Part shown: positions 22,709-34,700 of the stretch, in pieces
How positions within the stretch are numbered: the stretch's first letter is position 1
Layout: every line of letters begins with the position of its first letter
NCBI GenBank assembly: GCA_018902385.1
Contig: JABSSW010000010.1
Coordinates: 186,001 to 250,000 of the forward strand
Origin: Physcia stellaris
Lineage: Eukaryota > Ascomycota > Lecanoromycetes > Caliciales > Physciaceae
Length of the DNA: 64,000 nucleotides
Reading direction: 5' to 3'
Program-made: the position numbers and the translations under genes
The notes under the pieces: model-generated
What the model saw: only the letters and a program-made list of their open reading frames with translations
What the model was told of the DNA's origin: nothing
The model's database searches: none

Positions 22709-23492
22709 GTAGGTGGGGTGGTGCCAGATCTTTCATTTGGTCGGGTGCATGTCTGGCTCATTGTTGTTGCTTCCTTGGTTTAGTTTTCTACGGGGAAGAA
22801 GTATCCAATACCGGTTTGTGTTGGCTTTCTCTTCCACTCTTTACATGCGCATTGTCAAATCCATTTTGGTTCTTCTTCAATACTCGATAAGAATTTTCCT
22901 TGCCATCTACGTAGATGAAATATCTGTTGAGTGGATGGGTCACCTACCAGTTGCTAGCGGATCCGGGAGAACTCGAAACTATTGATCCTGAGATGCAGGG
23001 ACGGAGCAGTAAGTCCCAAGGTTTACATCCTGTAGCCTACATTGACCACGGTACTGGATTCTAAGTATCTAGGATACCAAATTCCGAAATAGAGACGAAA
23101 ATATTAGGGAACTCGGATCAGATGCTTCCAATAGTTCAATGTCCACCTCTGTTTCTCACATCTCATCTGGAAGCCCGCGCCGCGATCAGCTGCTCTCATG
23201 GCTAACTACCTACTCGAATGCACGAGATAGAGGATCGTGTAGGAGGATTTCAGCTGTCTTCCATCGAGGCTTGGCAGGATGCAGCCCACGTGCTTTGCTT
23301 GTGTTACCTGACCAGCGGAACTTTCCCTTTCCTTCAATTTCCACCGACTCCTTCCCTGAACTTCCATGTACATTACTCTTCCTCTCTTCTTTCCTACTAC
23401 ATACCCGATTTTACCTTGACATACCTCTCCTAATTCCCATCAACCGCAGTAATACTTCTATTACACCTCTTCAACTCTTCAAATCTTCCATT
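22709..23492. other. Intergenic, 5' leader region of the next gene
   Basis: No supported gene. The right half (about 23330-23490) is strongly pyrimidine-rich (CT-rich), typical of a filamentous-fungal promoter and leader upstream of the start at 23493. Upstream in-frame codons exist, but no better start with a signal peptide. Confidence 0.5.
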
Positions 23493-24601
23493 ATGCATTC
23501 TACCATCATCCTCGGCTTATGCACCTTTGTCTCCGCTGTCTTCGCTGCTCCCCTTGAGTTTCCACTGCCTGATGGCTTCCCGAAACCAAGCCCCTCCCAA
23601 CTCGCCAGCATCCAAAAGCAAGCCGGAGGCACTCTTCCCAACGGACCCCTTCCCACAAGCCTAAAGACTGCCGCAATCATCACTCTGCAGTTGCTTGCCA
23701 ATAATGAGTTGTTCGAAGTTGCCTTCTTCAACGAGCTTCTCAACAACGTAACGAGCAACGCACCTGGATACGACGTCACCGCCCTGCATCCACCTTTGGA
23801 TCGGGCTTACACCCTGAAGGCTATTACCGCTATTGCCAAGGTAAAAAACCGAGCCTCTTCATAATTATAACTCGCTGACTAGCTTTCCAGCAAGAAGAAA
23901 TCCACTCCATCGGAGCGAATGCGATCCTTGCCAGCGTGGGTCAGTCCCCCATTGCTCCCTGCAAGTACACCTTCCCAGCAACCACCTTCAGTGAAGCCAT
24001 CCTCTTCGCCGAAACCTTCACCGACATCGCTCTCGGTACCGTACCTGCAGTCCAAGCCATCTTTGCCACGGACGGCGGTAGCGAAGTGGGTTTCGTACCC
24101 CTCCTCGGTTCCATTCTCGCCCAAGAGGGTGAGCAGACCGGCTACTTCCGCTACCTACAAGGAAAGACCCCTTCCGCCGCCCCTTACCTAACCGGAGGAA
24201 CCGCAAGCTTCGCTTTCTCGGCTCTACAGCTTTTCATCGTGCCGGGATCATGTCCCAAGCCCCTTTCCAGCATCGATTTGCCTACCTTCAAACCTTTGAC
24301 GGTGCTCACCAAACCGGAGGCGAAGAATATGACCCTTGAGTTCTCGGTGGTTGGACCTGTGGATAAGAAGAGTAACTCGATTGTTTACCTCTCTGGTCAG
24401 AACTTTCCAGTCACGGAACCAATCTTCGACGTGGTAACACGTGGTGGCGCGACACACTTCAAAGCTTGCTTTCCCTTCGACCTTGGGTTCGCTAATGGTT
24501 TGACCATTGCTGCGCTCGTCAATGGGACTGGCAAGTTTTTTACTGATGAGGGTGTTGCTTCGGCCACGATCTACGGTCCTGGACTCATCCTGGTAGATTA
24601 G
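23493..24601 (+). CDS. Late sexual development (LsdA-like) secreted ferritin-fold protein
   Basis: Exons 23493-23840 and 23891-24601 (50-nt intron, GTAAAA..CCAG) give 352 aa. The start at 23493 gives a clear signal peptide (MHSTIILGLCTFVSAVFA). The long four-helix ferritin-like part follows: an early ITLQLLANNELFEVAFFNELL helix and, after the intron, EEIHSIGANAIL, the E..E/H pairs typical of Ferritin_2 / stress-associated LsdA-type proteins. The C-terminal half is beta-rich. These proteins are abundant in sexual or stationary-phase tissue. Biochemical function is unproven. An in-frame upstream extension (to 23139) exists but lacks a signal peptide at its start. Confidence 0.85.
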
Positions 24602-25091
24602 ACAGCGATGGACCCCAAGAGAACTTGTGAAGAGAACTTTGCTGAAAGAGCTGAGTAATGAGTAAACTAGCAGATATAGCTCATGGGCAGATAATTTGTG
24701 GAGTAGATAGACGTGAGCTCCTGCTGAATCGAGCCTCAGAAACTAATTAAAGGCCAGGCTCGCCAAGGCCTCGCACTTGCTTGCTTGTATACAAAAAGTA
24801 TCTCTGCTCATAATGTGACTCGGAGTGAGCCCCCAAACAGTATACTCCATTTAACTCCTCCAAGAGAAACAAATCAAGAAGTCTTTCCCCGACCCGACTT
24901 CAAGTACGCGTCCCAAAGAAGTTTAGTGCAAACAATCACTCCCTGTACGATGACGTAGCAGCACCGCGCCAGAAGTGTGCATTTGGCGACGCCAACTTCT
25001 CCAAAATACGTGAACACTGAATCAACCCGTTCAAACAGTCCGCTCGCATTATCTATATTATCTATTCCAATCACCAAAACCTACATCCATC
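24602..25091. other. Intergenic
   Basis: 490 bp between two plus-strand genes with no coding frame of note. Probable 3' UTR and then the promoter of the Gly/Ala-rich gene. Confidence 0.5.
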
Positions 25092-25998
25092 ATGGCAGCC
25101 GTCGATTTCGTCACCGGCTACATCACCAACTACGTCGACGGCATGGTCCGACCCTACGTGCAACAGGGTTGCGCCGCCGTCGGCGACGTCGCAGGGGGCG
25201 TCATGTTCAGCGTAAGCCCCCCAACCCCCTACCCATGCCCACCCTTGACCGATACTAATGACAATTACTCCAGGCGGGCGATAAAATCTCATCTGTCAGC
25301 CGCGGCGTTGGGGAAACCATTACTGGCTACACGACGGGCGTAGGCTCAGGGATCAGTGGTGTTGCAGGTAGTATTCCGGTAAGCGGGCAACCACTCTATT
25401 TGTAAAATTCCGAATGTATTTAACGATCGGGAAGGGAGCACCTCAGAAAAGCGAAGCTACCAAAAGGGTGGAGCAATCCGCCAACAAGGCACCGAAAGCC
25501 GTCGATGCACCGAAGCAGAAACCCGTCGGCGCGTCCAAGGTAATCACTTAAATCATTCTACGTCGAAATGGAATGATGCCTGACGAATACCCCCAGCCGT
25601 CCGCCCCATCCTCCACCAAACCTTCTACTCCTTCCACGACCGCAGGTCGACTCACAAAAGGCAGCACCGATACCGCAAAAGGAACGGGATCAGGAGCCTA
25701 CAAAGGCGCTACAACAGGCCTCAAAGCAGGCGCAGCAATCGGAGCAGCGTCAGGCGCCTACGGTGCTGCTCGAGGTACTATATCCAAGGCTCCCGGTGGG
25801 GCTTTCGATGTACCTAAAGCTATAGGCGGTGCCCCTAAACCAACAGGTGGTGCTCCGAAGAAGCCCGTCGCACCTGGTGGTGCTCATGATGTGCCGAAGA
25901 CGATTGAGAGCGGCCCTAAGCCGGCGGGGAATGCGCCTGCTGAGGCGGAGAGGAGGTCGAAGAGGGTGACGCGGAGGCCGAGACGGCCGAGAGAGTAG
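25092..25998 (+). CDS. Gly/Ala-rich, Lys/Pro-rich hypothetical protein
   Basis: Exons 25092-25211, 25274-25378, 25447-25539 and 25597-25998, all phase-0 boundaries, give 239 aa. The N-terminus (MAAVDFVTGYITNYVDGMV) is followed by glycine-spaced segments, then Lys/Pro-rich low complexity and a block of GAYKGATTGLKAGAAIGAAS type that could form a membrane-active glycine-zipper helix. A repeated GGA..DVPK(A/T)I motif appears twice near residues 180 and 205, and the tail is very basic. All introns being phase 0 suggests exon-wise repetition. No known domain. The glycine-zipper look resembles surface-associated or stress proteins, but that is only an impression. Confidence 0.7.
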
Positions 25999-27207
25999 GT
26001 TGAGATGGCTGAGAATGTTCGCAGGTTTATTGAAACGAGAAATCCTGGGGTATTGTAAAGGTATTGCAATGAAAAAATTGGAAATATCCTCTTTGCAATT
26101 CAATTTGTTTTTGCTTTTGCTTTTTTTCCGGTACAGTTAGGCTTTCTTTGATTGAAGTCCTGTCTGCTTGTAGTGGACAAAGACCATAGGTAAGGTTTGA
26201 TCGGCGTGGCTACGACGATGTATTTGGACTTCGGCTGACTTCTTACATTCACTGTCCATCTCACGATTTATCACATCAGACATAGCACTAATAAGGCAAT
26301 CAACACTTAAGGCTTCTCATTCTCGGCATATTTAACTTGTTCCGCTGAGAGCACCGATCTACCTTAGGCTTTGACAACATAAGTCAAAGTCAACAAAGGG
26401 AGGATGTCACTGTTTGAGAAATCACACTAAATTTAATGGACTTTGGAATGACGCTTTCCATCTACTCATCATCGGGGTATGAACTGATTCTGTTCCGCAC
26501 AGGGCATATCGAAGTCAACGAAGAAGAACATCGAATGAAGGCGAGACGTTATTGTGCGAGGGAAATCACAGTGTGATCTACGATCAACTCAAAGTAGATG
26601 TGGCCACTCGATCAGCAAAAATGGCAACGGAAAGACAATCAGGCAAGTGAAGTTCTAACTTCTCTTTGTTTTGTTGATGGCTATTGGCTAACAGTCCATA
26701 TGCGTTCAAACCCCTAATCCGAGTATGGACGCATCATTGTATCATTGTACTCTCACATCCTCGCTAAGTACCATCCATCTCTCCCATTTCCTCCAGCTTC
26801 ACACAACTCGGAACCGACGGGTAAGAGCAGCGCCACCCTTGATCGCGCAAACCACAGCATTCACCCAAACAATCCACTACCGGTACAGCGCTCACTCATG
26901 ACACCAACGCCAGAGACTCCAACCCTCTCGACTCGGATGAACCTACTCGCAGATAATTAGCGCTAATCACATATCCACCGGGGGAAAGGGGTGACAAACC
27001 TCTGACAAATCCTCCCTCAATTCCTTTCCATCTCGGCTTCCTTGTACGAACTACCTCATTGTTCTAACCCTCACGACTCGGATGAACCTGTGCGAGAATG
27101 TTAGCTTTGGTTTGATTTAATGCTTGCATATGTCTTGATGGGGGAGGGGTTAGAGGTCAAGGGTGACTTACTGATGCTGATGTGGAAGGGTGGTTGCAAT
27201 GCGCAGA
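25999..27207. other. Intergenic, no supported gene
   Basis: About 1.2 kb without a credible coding frame. The right end contains two short similar phrases (ACTCGGATGAACCT) near 26931 and 27075, part of a diverged duplication of roughly 30 bp. Confidence 0.5.
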
Positions 27208-27358
27208 GCTTCAGTCTCGATCCGTCGCTCCAAGCGGTGCGGATGGTATTTGGGAGACGGTAAAGCCCTGAGATGAGTGGAGGGTAATTACAAATCGCAG
27301 CTTCAGTCTCGATCCGTCGCTCTAAGCGGCGCGGATGGTGTTTGGGAGACGGTAAAGC
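27208..27358 (+). repeat. Stem-loop repeat cluster A (2 copies)
   Basis: Two copies, 27208-27266 and 27300-27358, 59 bp each. Each starts GCTTCAGTCTC and ends GAGACGGTAAAGC, with an inner pair ATCCGTCGCT / AGCGGTGCGGAT around a four-base loop, so each can fold into one long imperfect hairpin. They lie 29-180 bp beyond the stop codon of the coiled-coil gene at 27387-29773, hence in its likely 3' UTR. Three more copies occur at 31070-31366. Confidence 0.85.
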
Positions 27359-27386
27359 TCTGTGACCCGTCATTCTTCGGTCCTCC

Positions 27387-29773
27387 TCAGCGCCGCCATG
27401 GACTGTTCGGAGGCTTAAACGTGCTCGCCCGACGCGGAAGAGGAACATACTCGCCCCATTTTTTCCCTTGAGCCACAGGTCGACGGTTGGCGTCCGGGTA
27501 GTAGGGCGTTGGATCGTCTTCGAAGTAGAAGGGCCCGTCGCCCGGCGGGAGGAATATCTTCCGGTGTCTTGGGGATGCAGGGAAGGGGTGGGTTATGCTG
27601 CCGAGATTGTAGGGGAGCAGACGTCGGACGGGGAGATGTGAGGGAGACTTTTCTGCGTCTGGACTGGATTGCGGCTTGGGTTCGGGTGATGGGCTGACTT
27701 GAGGGATTTTGGTGCTAGGACTTGATTTGGGGGTATCAGCGTCCTCTGCTTCAATGCTCGAGGGGGGGGGATTGTTGTTGGCTCGCTCCCCTTCTCGAGC
27801 TATGGTACCTGACGAAGATTGACTGTGTGTTGTCTTAGGCTTGGAAGGTATAGGATTCTCAACGGCGTCGGCCTCAGAGCCGCTGAACTCTTCTTGAGGA
27901 GTCGTAGATCCAGCATCATCCACATTCGACACCTCATTCAAGTCGTCCCGAGCCGCAATCATCGCTCCAAGAGTCTCCAGCTTCAGCTCATACTCCACGA
28001 CCGCATCTTCATGATCGATCTTCATCGTCTCAATCTCATCATTCGCGCTCCGCAACCTTCTCTCGAAATCTTTCTCCGAGATTTTGGATGCATCGCGGCT
28101 GGCGATAGCAGAATCGAGCCTCGTCTCAAGATCCACAATCCGCGATCCGAGCTCCGCGAGCTTCGCCTCATCTCCCTCCTTCTGCTTCTTGATAGCGGCG
28201 TTCTTGCTTACAGCCCAAGAGTCCCGAAACACGGCCAGCTTCGTAGCGGTGGTTGACTGGAGGGATTTACTCTGCGCCAATTCTGCTTCGAGCTTGGATC
28301 GTGTCTCCGTCGCCTCCGTGATTTGGTTTTCCAGCGTTAGCTTGGCGGCGGTAGATGTCTGAAGATTGGCGTTCGCGGTGTTCAGCTCCGCGCGAAGTCC
28401 CTCCGTTCGCGTGGCTATTTCCTTTTCGAGATTGGTCTTGGTCACGAGGAGCTGGTGTTGGCGATCGATGGCCTTCTCGGCGATGGCGTCGCGCTCTGCT
28501 TCCAACTTTGCGGTTTCTTCCGCTTTGCTGTTGAGCTCGGACTCGGCTTGCTCAAGCTTTTCTTGGAGGATAGCTTCTTTAGTGGATTTCAACGTCAGAT
28601 TGGCGCGAAGGGTCGTGATTTCGTTGGTTTTAGCGGCAAGCTCGGTGCGTTGTTCCTCCTTGGCATGAGCGAATAGTTTCTTGACTGATTGGACACCGGA
28701 GGTGTATTTCTCGTCAGCTCGCTTGACGGCGTCGTGAGATTCCTGGAGTGCGGAGCGGAGCCCTTGGTTCTCAGACAAGGCGGCATCGTGGGCGTCAGTG
28801 ATTTTTGAGAGTGAGTTTTGAAGCTGGGAGGTCTTGGACACGAGCTCCGTATTTTGAGTCGTCAGCTCGGTGTGTTTCCGCTTGAGGATGGCGTTCTCCG
28901 ACTCCGTTGCCGAAAGTTCGGTTTCGAGCACGGTGTTCTTCCGTTCGAGGCTCGTGTTCTGCGCTTCGAGTCGAGTGGTCTGAGTCTGGAGCTCGGTGTT
29001 TTCGGCCTTGAGTCTCGCATTCTCAGCCCCAACCCCCTCATCGCCACCGTGCCCACTCTCCTCAAGCTCCACGATCCTCTCCAGGAAATCGCGGTTCTCA
29101 GTCTCGAGTCCCCCTTATCGGCCTCCAGTTCCCTCACACTGTTTCTCAAACTCCGATTCTCGCTCTTCAGGTCCCACATCTGCTTCGCATACCCCTGAAC
29201 CGCCCTCCCGAGCACCTTTTTCTCTTCCTCCAACGCCTGAATCTGCGTCTTTAGCCCGTCTTCGGTGCGCAAATGCGCCTCAGAAACAAGTTGCACGACG
29301 CGTGTTTTCATGGCGAGACTCTCGCGCCGGTACGCAGCGTGGCTTTCTTGGAGAGCGGTGTTCTCGGACTGCAGTGCTGCGTATTTCTTGCCTTGGACCC
29401 GGCGGTAGGCTTCGTACTCGGCGGTCAGGGCTGCGAGGGCGGTAGAGGAGGAGGTGGTGGTGGTGGTAGAGGTGGTAGAGGTGGTGGTGGAACGATGAGA
29501 GAAGTAGAGCGAGGCGAGGAGGGCGAGGGCGCTTCCGCTGGCTAGTGTCGCGCCTGGAATGGATGAGGAGAGGGAGGAGAGGAGGTCTGTAAAGGGGTGG
29601 TCGTTAGTGAGCTGGCCCCTTTGCTATATTCTTTTTACACCCGGGAGGGGAGGGAAGGAAAACATACCGCGCACCCCCACCATCCCAGGCCCCTTCAATG
29701 CATTCTCGACCTGGATCTCGAGGTCCAATCCCACATCTGGCTTTGGTAGCATCGCCATGGTTTTTGCATCCAT
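27387..29773 (-). CDS. Membrane-anchored long coiled-coil protein, apparent frameshift
   Basis: Exons (minus) 29773-29668 and 29586-27387 with an 81-nt intron. N-terminal 36 residues, then a transmembrane helix (ATLASGSALALLASLYF), a Ser/Thr run coded by a simple repeat, and about 450 residues of near-continuous coiled coil with heptad-like Leu, Glu and Lys. The C-terminus is Pro/Ser-rich and ends in a basic, Trp-containing stretch. The reading frame shifts by one base within a run of five C (plus strand) at 29110-29114: six would keep one frame of about 770 residues. Either a sequencing error or a real break. Composition and layout match the next coiled-coil gene (31774-35202), but without the lid-like modules seen there. 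Function unknown. A tether or scaffold is plausible. Confidence 0.65.
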
Positions 29774-31069
29774 GTTTGCGGCGTGGCGTCAAGACGAATT
29801 CCCCAATCGCTACAGTCCAGGGATCGGGAAGTTAAGAAATTAGAAAGGTGGGAGTTGAGATGAAAATTTCGACTTTGGTCGTCGAATGGCAGACCAAAAC
29901 TCCCAAAGCCAGAAAAAAGTATGAAGAAGAAATATACATTAAGTCTACGAAAAAAGCATATGTGATGGAAAGATGGATATCCGCATGGACATCACACTCG
30001 GAATCGATAGCAAACATCTGCCTGAGGTGCATGTCACATACAACATCCTATGCATGTATGCGTCCTATTCTAGCTTGGGGGGGACGTCACATACTACTTC
30101 TTCTGCACTTCTTCATCACATATAACGTTCTATGCACGTCCGCCCCCCAGAAAATGTGTGATGTGATGTGACGAGCATGTTGTTGTACACGATATCACAA
30201 CGATGCGGAGGGTCGGGGTTTCATCACTTTCTTGGTACACAGAAAACAGGATGAAGAGTGATGAACGCAACAATAACCCTGTGCAGAATTATAAGTGCTT
30301 ATCACAATCTCAATATAGACGATAAAACACAGAAGAAGAGTGATGAACGCACAATAACCCCGTGCAGAATTGTGTGTGCTTGTCACATCGGGATATAAAC
30401 AAAAAGAGTGATGACTGGTTTTTGTACTTGTGGGACGATAAGAGATTGGGTTGGGCGAGTTCCCGTCAAAAGGTGAGAAAATAGGACTGGTATTTCGAGT
30501 GAGCCGGATGGGGAATAGGGCGGGGACGAGGGGTAAGATAGGAGAGAGAGCGTCGATGAGACAAAGAAACCGCGTACTCGTGATGTCCCCCACTCTACAA
30601 AGCGAAACAAAGAAAACAGGGTTGCGTGGCAGAAGCGGTACAAACCCCAAAACCGTAGACGACATCACGATCCCGACCAAGGACGCACGGGGACAGTGGT
30701 TTGTTGGTATATGAATCGGAAATAGAGAGACATGCAGGCAGGAGGCGAAATCTATTCACAGTCGGGATATAGTCAGCAGGAGGCGAGAAGCATAGAACGA
30801 GGAGAGTAAATACCAACCGCGGAATCTTCATGGACGGGACAGATAACACGCAGTCAATTCTCATTCAACTCATCAAAGCAAAGCATTCAACTCATCAAAT
30901 CCACCAAGCAAAAATACAAGTACAACTCTTCATAACTAAAACCAGGTTTCTTCGCTCTTTCTCTCCATCTTCTCGTCCTCTTCGAATCCAACCCCACATT
31001 CCCAAGTCCACCACCATCTAACTACCAGCCATCGTAAAAAGCTCCCTCTTACATCCCCCTTTTTTTCGG
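29774..31069. other. Intergenic with local duplications
   Basis: No supported gene. Phrases resembling CACATA..ATGCA recur at 30027-30060 and 30115-30140. A tandem duplication of about 80 bp occupies 30251-30410. The right part, 30830-31020, is A/C-rich. Longer open frames here run across the duplication and lack coding character. Confidence 0.5.
30251..30410. repeat. Two-copy tandem repeat of about 80 bp
   Basis: Two diverged copies, 30251-30331 and 30332-30410, each beginning GAAGAGTGATGAACGCA and containing AATAACCC followed by GTGCAGAATT and a TATCACA/TGTCACA phrase. The second is slightly shorter. Origin unknown. Confidence 0.75.
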
Positions 31070-31366
31070 GCTTTAGTCTCCGATTCGTCGCTGTTCTGGC
31101 GGTGCGGATGGGGGGTTGGGAGACGGTAAAGCCCTGAGTGGGATGGGGGTTTGGTGTGTGTCCTCTCGATCCGTCGCTGTCGTTTTAGCGGTGCGGATGG
31201 GGGTTGGGAGACGGTAAAGCCCTGTGATGAGCGGAGGTTGATATGGGTGCGATGTTTTGTGTGGTGAATACCGGAGAGGGATAGGAACAGAGGAGCCCGG
31301 TGCTTTAGTCTCTATCCGTCGCTGTGATTCTGGCGGTGCGGATGGGGTGTTGGGAGACGGTAAAGC
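31070..31366 (+). repeat. Stem-loop repeat cluster B (3 copies)
   Basis: Three copies in the same orientation: 31070-31132, 31160-31220 and 31302-31366. Copies 1 and 3 have complete arms (GCTTTAGTCTC and GAGACGGTAAAGC). Copy 2 has lost the outer left arm. The inner stem (CCGTCGCT / GCGGTGCGGAT) is kept in all, while the loop varies in sequence and length. The cluster lies 400-700 bp beyond the stop of the gene at 31774-35202. Related copies are at 27208-27358. Confidence 0.85.
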
Positions 31367-31773
31367 TTGGGCTCTCTCTTGACATCTATCGGTAAAGGGA
31401 ATGGGAAGTTGGTCGGTGCTGGTCGGTTGATGGGAGGGAGGGAAATCCCCGGGAATCTGGTTTCTGATGGTTGTTAGTTATTGCAGGACAAGCCAATTAG
31501 GGTGGGAAAGAGTTGTGGACTCACCGGTACTGATTGACAGCTGCGCTACGTGACGAGAAAGGAAAAACCAGAAGACAAGCAAAGAACGAAATAAGAAACA
31601 GAAAGAAACGGCAGGGAAGCCGATATCTAGCCACCAGTCAGCACAGGCAAACATATCAGCGAGCAACTCACCACACTCTACTCTCCAGCAGGGAATCCCG
31701 GAGAGCACCACACTCATAACGCTTCTCGGACCCCGGGTCAGAGCCCTGTGCCTGAAAGCCTCCTCCAAGCAGA

Positions 31774-34700
31774 TTAGAGCCAGTCTGGGAGCGAAGGTTT
31801 GTCGTCGCTCTTGTCCGCTTTACCCCGTCCACGTTTTCTATGAGGTCTGGTGCTCGGTTGGCTGTTTGTGTTGGCATTGGTATTGGAGTCTGCGCGTGGG
31901 CCGGTGGGAGTGTTTGGGGGTAGGCCGTTGTAATTCTGGGTTTGGCAGTTGGTGGGCTGGTTCGGAGTCTGATTATTCGGTGGTTTTGGAGGAAGACGGA
32001 GGTCGGGGCGAGGTGGGAGTCCGTTTCCGTTACTCGTGGCAGGGCCGTTTTGGTTTGGAGGTGGGTTGCTTGACGAAGGCTCTTCATCGTCGTCATTTCC
32101 CTCATTTTTGATCATCCCGCCGGTCTTCATCTCGTTGATGGCGGATTCTAGATCATGTTGGCTGATCTTGGTACGCAATTTTGAATTCGCGTCGGAAAAG
32201 CTATTCTCTAGGTTAGCCTAAAGCGCTTTTACAGACAGACAGGTAAATACATACGCCTCTACAAGCAGCTGCTTGATGTCATCCGCGCGAAACCCTTTCG
32301 TCAATGTAGCAATCTGATCATAATCGATATCTTCCTGTCGAGGAAGGCTTCTCAGTCTATAGGACTGGAGGAATTCTTTACGCTCATCGAATGACATTGG
32401 CTTTTTAGGTCGCAGCTTCCTATCTTCTTCGTCTTGACCTAGACCTTTGTCGGCGTTAGTCACCTGTAGGTCATGCTGAGTAGCGATCTTTTGAACCGCA
32501 TCGTTAAGGTGTTTTGGGGTGATTATTGCTGGAGAGCCAGGTTGAGTAGCTGCTACCTCCATCGCTATGAGCGCTCTACAAAGTCACAAATCAGCATTGG
32601 TAGGCTACCTGTGTTGGCAGCTGCGCCAGAGGTCAAAACTCACGCTTGTTCTACTACTTCCAGCAAGTGATGTCCCTTGAAGTTCTCGGTCATATGGGCT
32701 ACAGCGGAAAAGCCATCGTTGATGACGCAACTGGCACCGTGAACAGTCTTCACATGCGCTGCCGCTTCTCGGAACAATGACTTTCGGAGATCGTGGGAAA
32801 GTGGTCGGCCTCTCGTACCACGTTTCTTGGGCGGCGCTTCCGCCCCGGGGGTTTCTTTCCCTTGGTGGGGGTATTGCACAGGGTTGAAGTCGTTGTTCTC
32901 GGGTGTAGGCTGATCGGTGTCAATTTCGGTGGTGATAGTCTCAGGCAAAGTGTTGTTGATTTGACCTTCGCTTAAGTCGTTCATATCTGCTGTCCCCGGT
33001 GGCGATTTTGGTGAATCATCTTTCGGTTGAGCGTTTCCGCTAGAATGTTTATGATTAGTACCAGAGCTAGGTGGGCTTGAATGAGATGAAATGTGTTCAG
33101 CAGTGGATGCCGGCTGACTCATTGATCCTTGTTCCAAGCGGAGTGGTGCATCTTTGGAAGTCCGGGTGTCTTTGTCTCTACGACCCATGTCAGTACTAGG
33201 CTTCTCGTCCGCATTATTGCTGTGCAAGCCGTCTTCTTGCGTAGGTACTAATGCGACGGGGTCTGTGACTTGACTCGCATTGACTGGATCAATCGTATGA
33301 ACCTGGCTATCGCTGGTCTCTTCCACCGCACCTTTAGCTGCTTCCTCAAACTTGCCCACAGCTCCGTTGGTGACGGACGTAAGTGGCCCAGAACCAGAGG
33401 AAGATGGGGTTTTCTGATTTAGAATCGACTTCTCTTTCGGTGCCTGCAAGGCTTGATCTACGGCTTCGTCGACCTTGGACTGGATCTCATGATTCATTGC
33501 CTCCTTTTCGAGCTTATGCCGCTTGATGGTAGCTTCATTGGCTAGTTTCTCAGCTGTAAGGCTTTCGATCTCCTTGACGAGATTCTCAGTGCTTTTACTT
33601 CTAGCATCGAGCTTATCGCGAATCTTCTTTTCGGCTTCAGCGTTGGCGCTGAGGTGACGTTCCTGAATCTCAACCGTGGTTTTGAGAGACTTTATGGTAG
33701 CATCTTTGGCAGCTTTATCGGCCTTGAGACTATCGACTTCCTTCTGTAGGTCAGTGTTACTCTTAACCGAAGTAGCGAGATCATCACGGATCCTCTTCTC
33801 GGTAGCAGCCTTGGATTCAAGGTCGCGGCTCTGGGCCTCAAGCTTGGTGTTACAAAGTGTGACAGCAGCTTCCTTGGTAGACTTATCAGCTTTAAGGCTA
33901 TCGATCTCCTTCTGCATACCGTTGATCTGGGTGCTGAGCTCTTTACGGATCGTCGTCGTGGCTTTATCCCCAGATTCTAGAGCGGCTTTCTGATCCGCGA
34001 TAGTTTTATCCTTGGCTTTGATGGTAGCTTCGTTGGCAGACTTATCAGCTTTAAGGCTATCGATTTCCTTCTGCATACTAGTGTTCTCTTTGATATGGGT
34101 GCTGAGCTCTCTACGGATCGTCTTCATGGCTTCATCACTGGTTGCTAGAGCACGTTCCCGATCGGCGATAGTTTCATCCTTGGCTTTAAGATCCCCGTCT
34201 TTAACCTGCATAGCATCCTTCATAGAAGTCAATTCTCCACTCTGCCTTGAACAAGTGTCATCCTTCGCGGTAAGTTGACCTCGAAGCTCCTTCACGGTAT
34301 TTTCGTAGGAGGCTAGATTCTGTTTTTGGTCTTCAATCGTCTTGTTCTTCTCCGTGGACTTTTTCTTCAGTGATTTGAGCTCTTCGCTCTGGTTCTTGAC
34401 TGTCATACCACTTGACTCCAATTTCTTCTTCGTGGTGTTGAGCTCTTCGTTCGACTTATTAAGCGCCTTCTCCTTGCTGTCTATAGCGGCATTGTGAGCG
34501 TTGATAGACTTGTTCTTTGCCGAAAGATCACGCTTCGCCTCGTTCAGTTCGGACTGAAGTGTGGCCTCATTGACGGTCTTAGCCTGCAACTCCTGACGAA
34601 GCACAAGGATCGCTGCATCGAGAGTCGAGGAATCGCTAGTCTCCACGGGTTTATTGCGGCGATCATTCTCATCCAACCTTTGCTGCACGGCAGCATTTGA

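Noticed and set aside
23139-23492. N-terminal extension of the LsdA-like protein
   Set aside because: The in-frame upstream part is promoter-like, CT-rich DNA, and the ATG at 23493 gives a proper signal peptide.
27819-28668. Plus-strand open frames opposite the coiled-coil gene
   Set aside because: They are mirror frames of a Glu/Lys/Ala-rich coding strand and lack start context or domains.
30195-30680. Minus-strand 161-codon frame
   Set aside because: Runs across an 80-bp tandem duplication and lacks coding character.
33676-34278. Plus-strand Leu/Ser-rich open frames
   Set aside because: Antisense shadow of the coiled-coil exon at 32644-34891. The hydrophobic look comes from reversed Lys/Glu codons.
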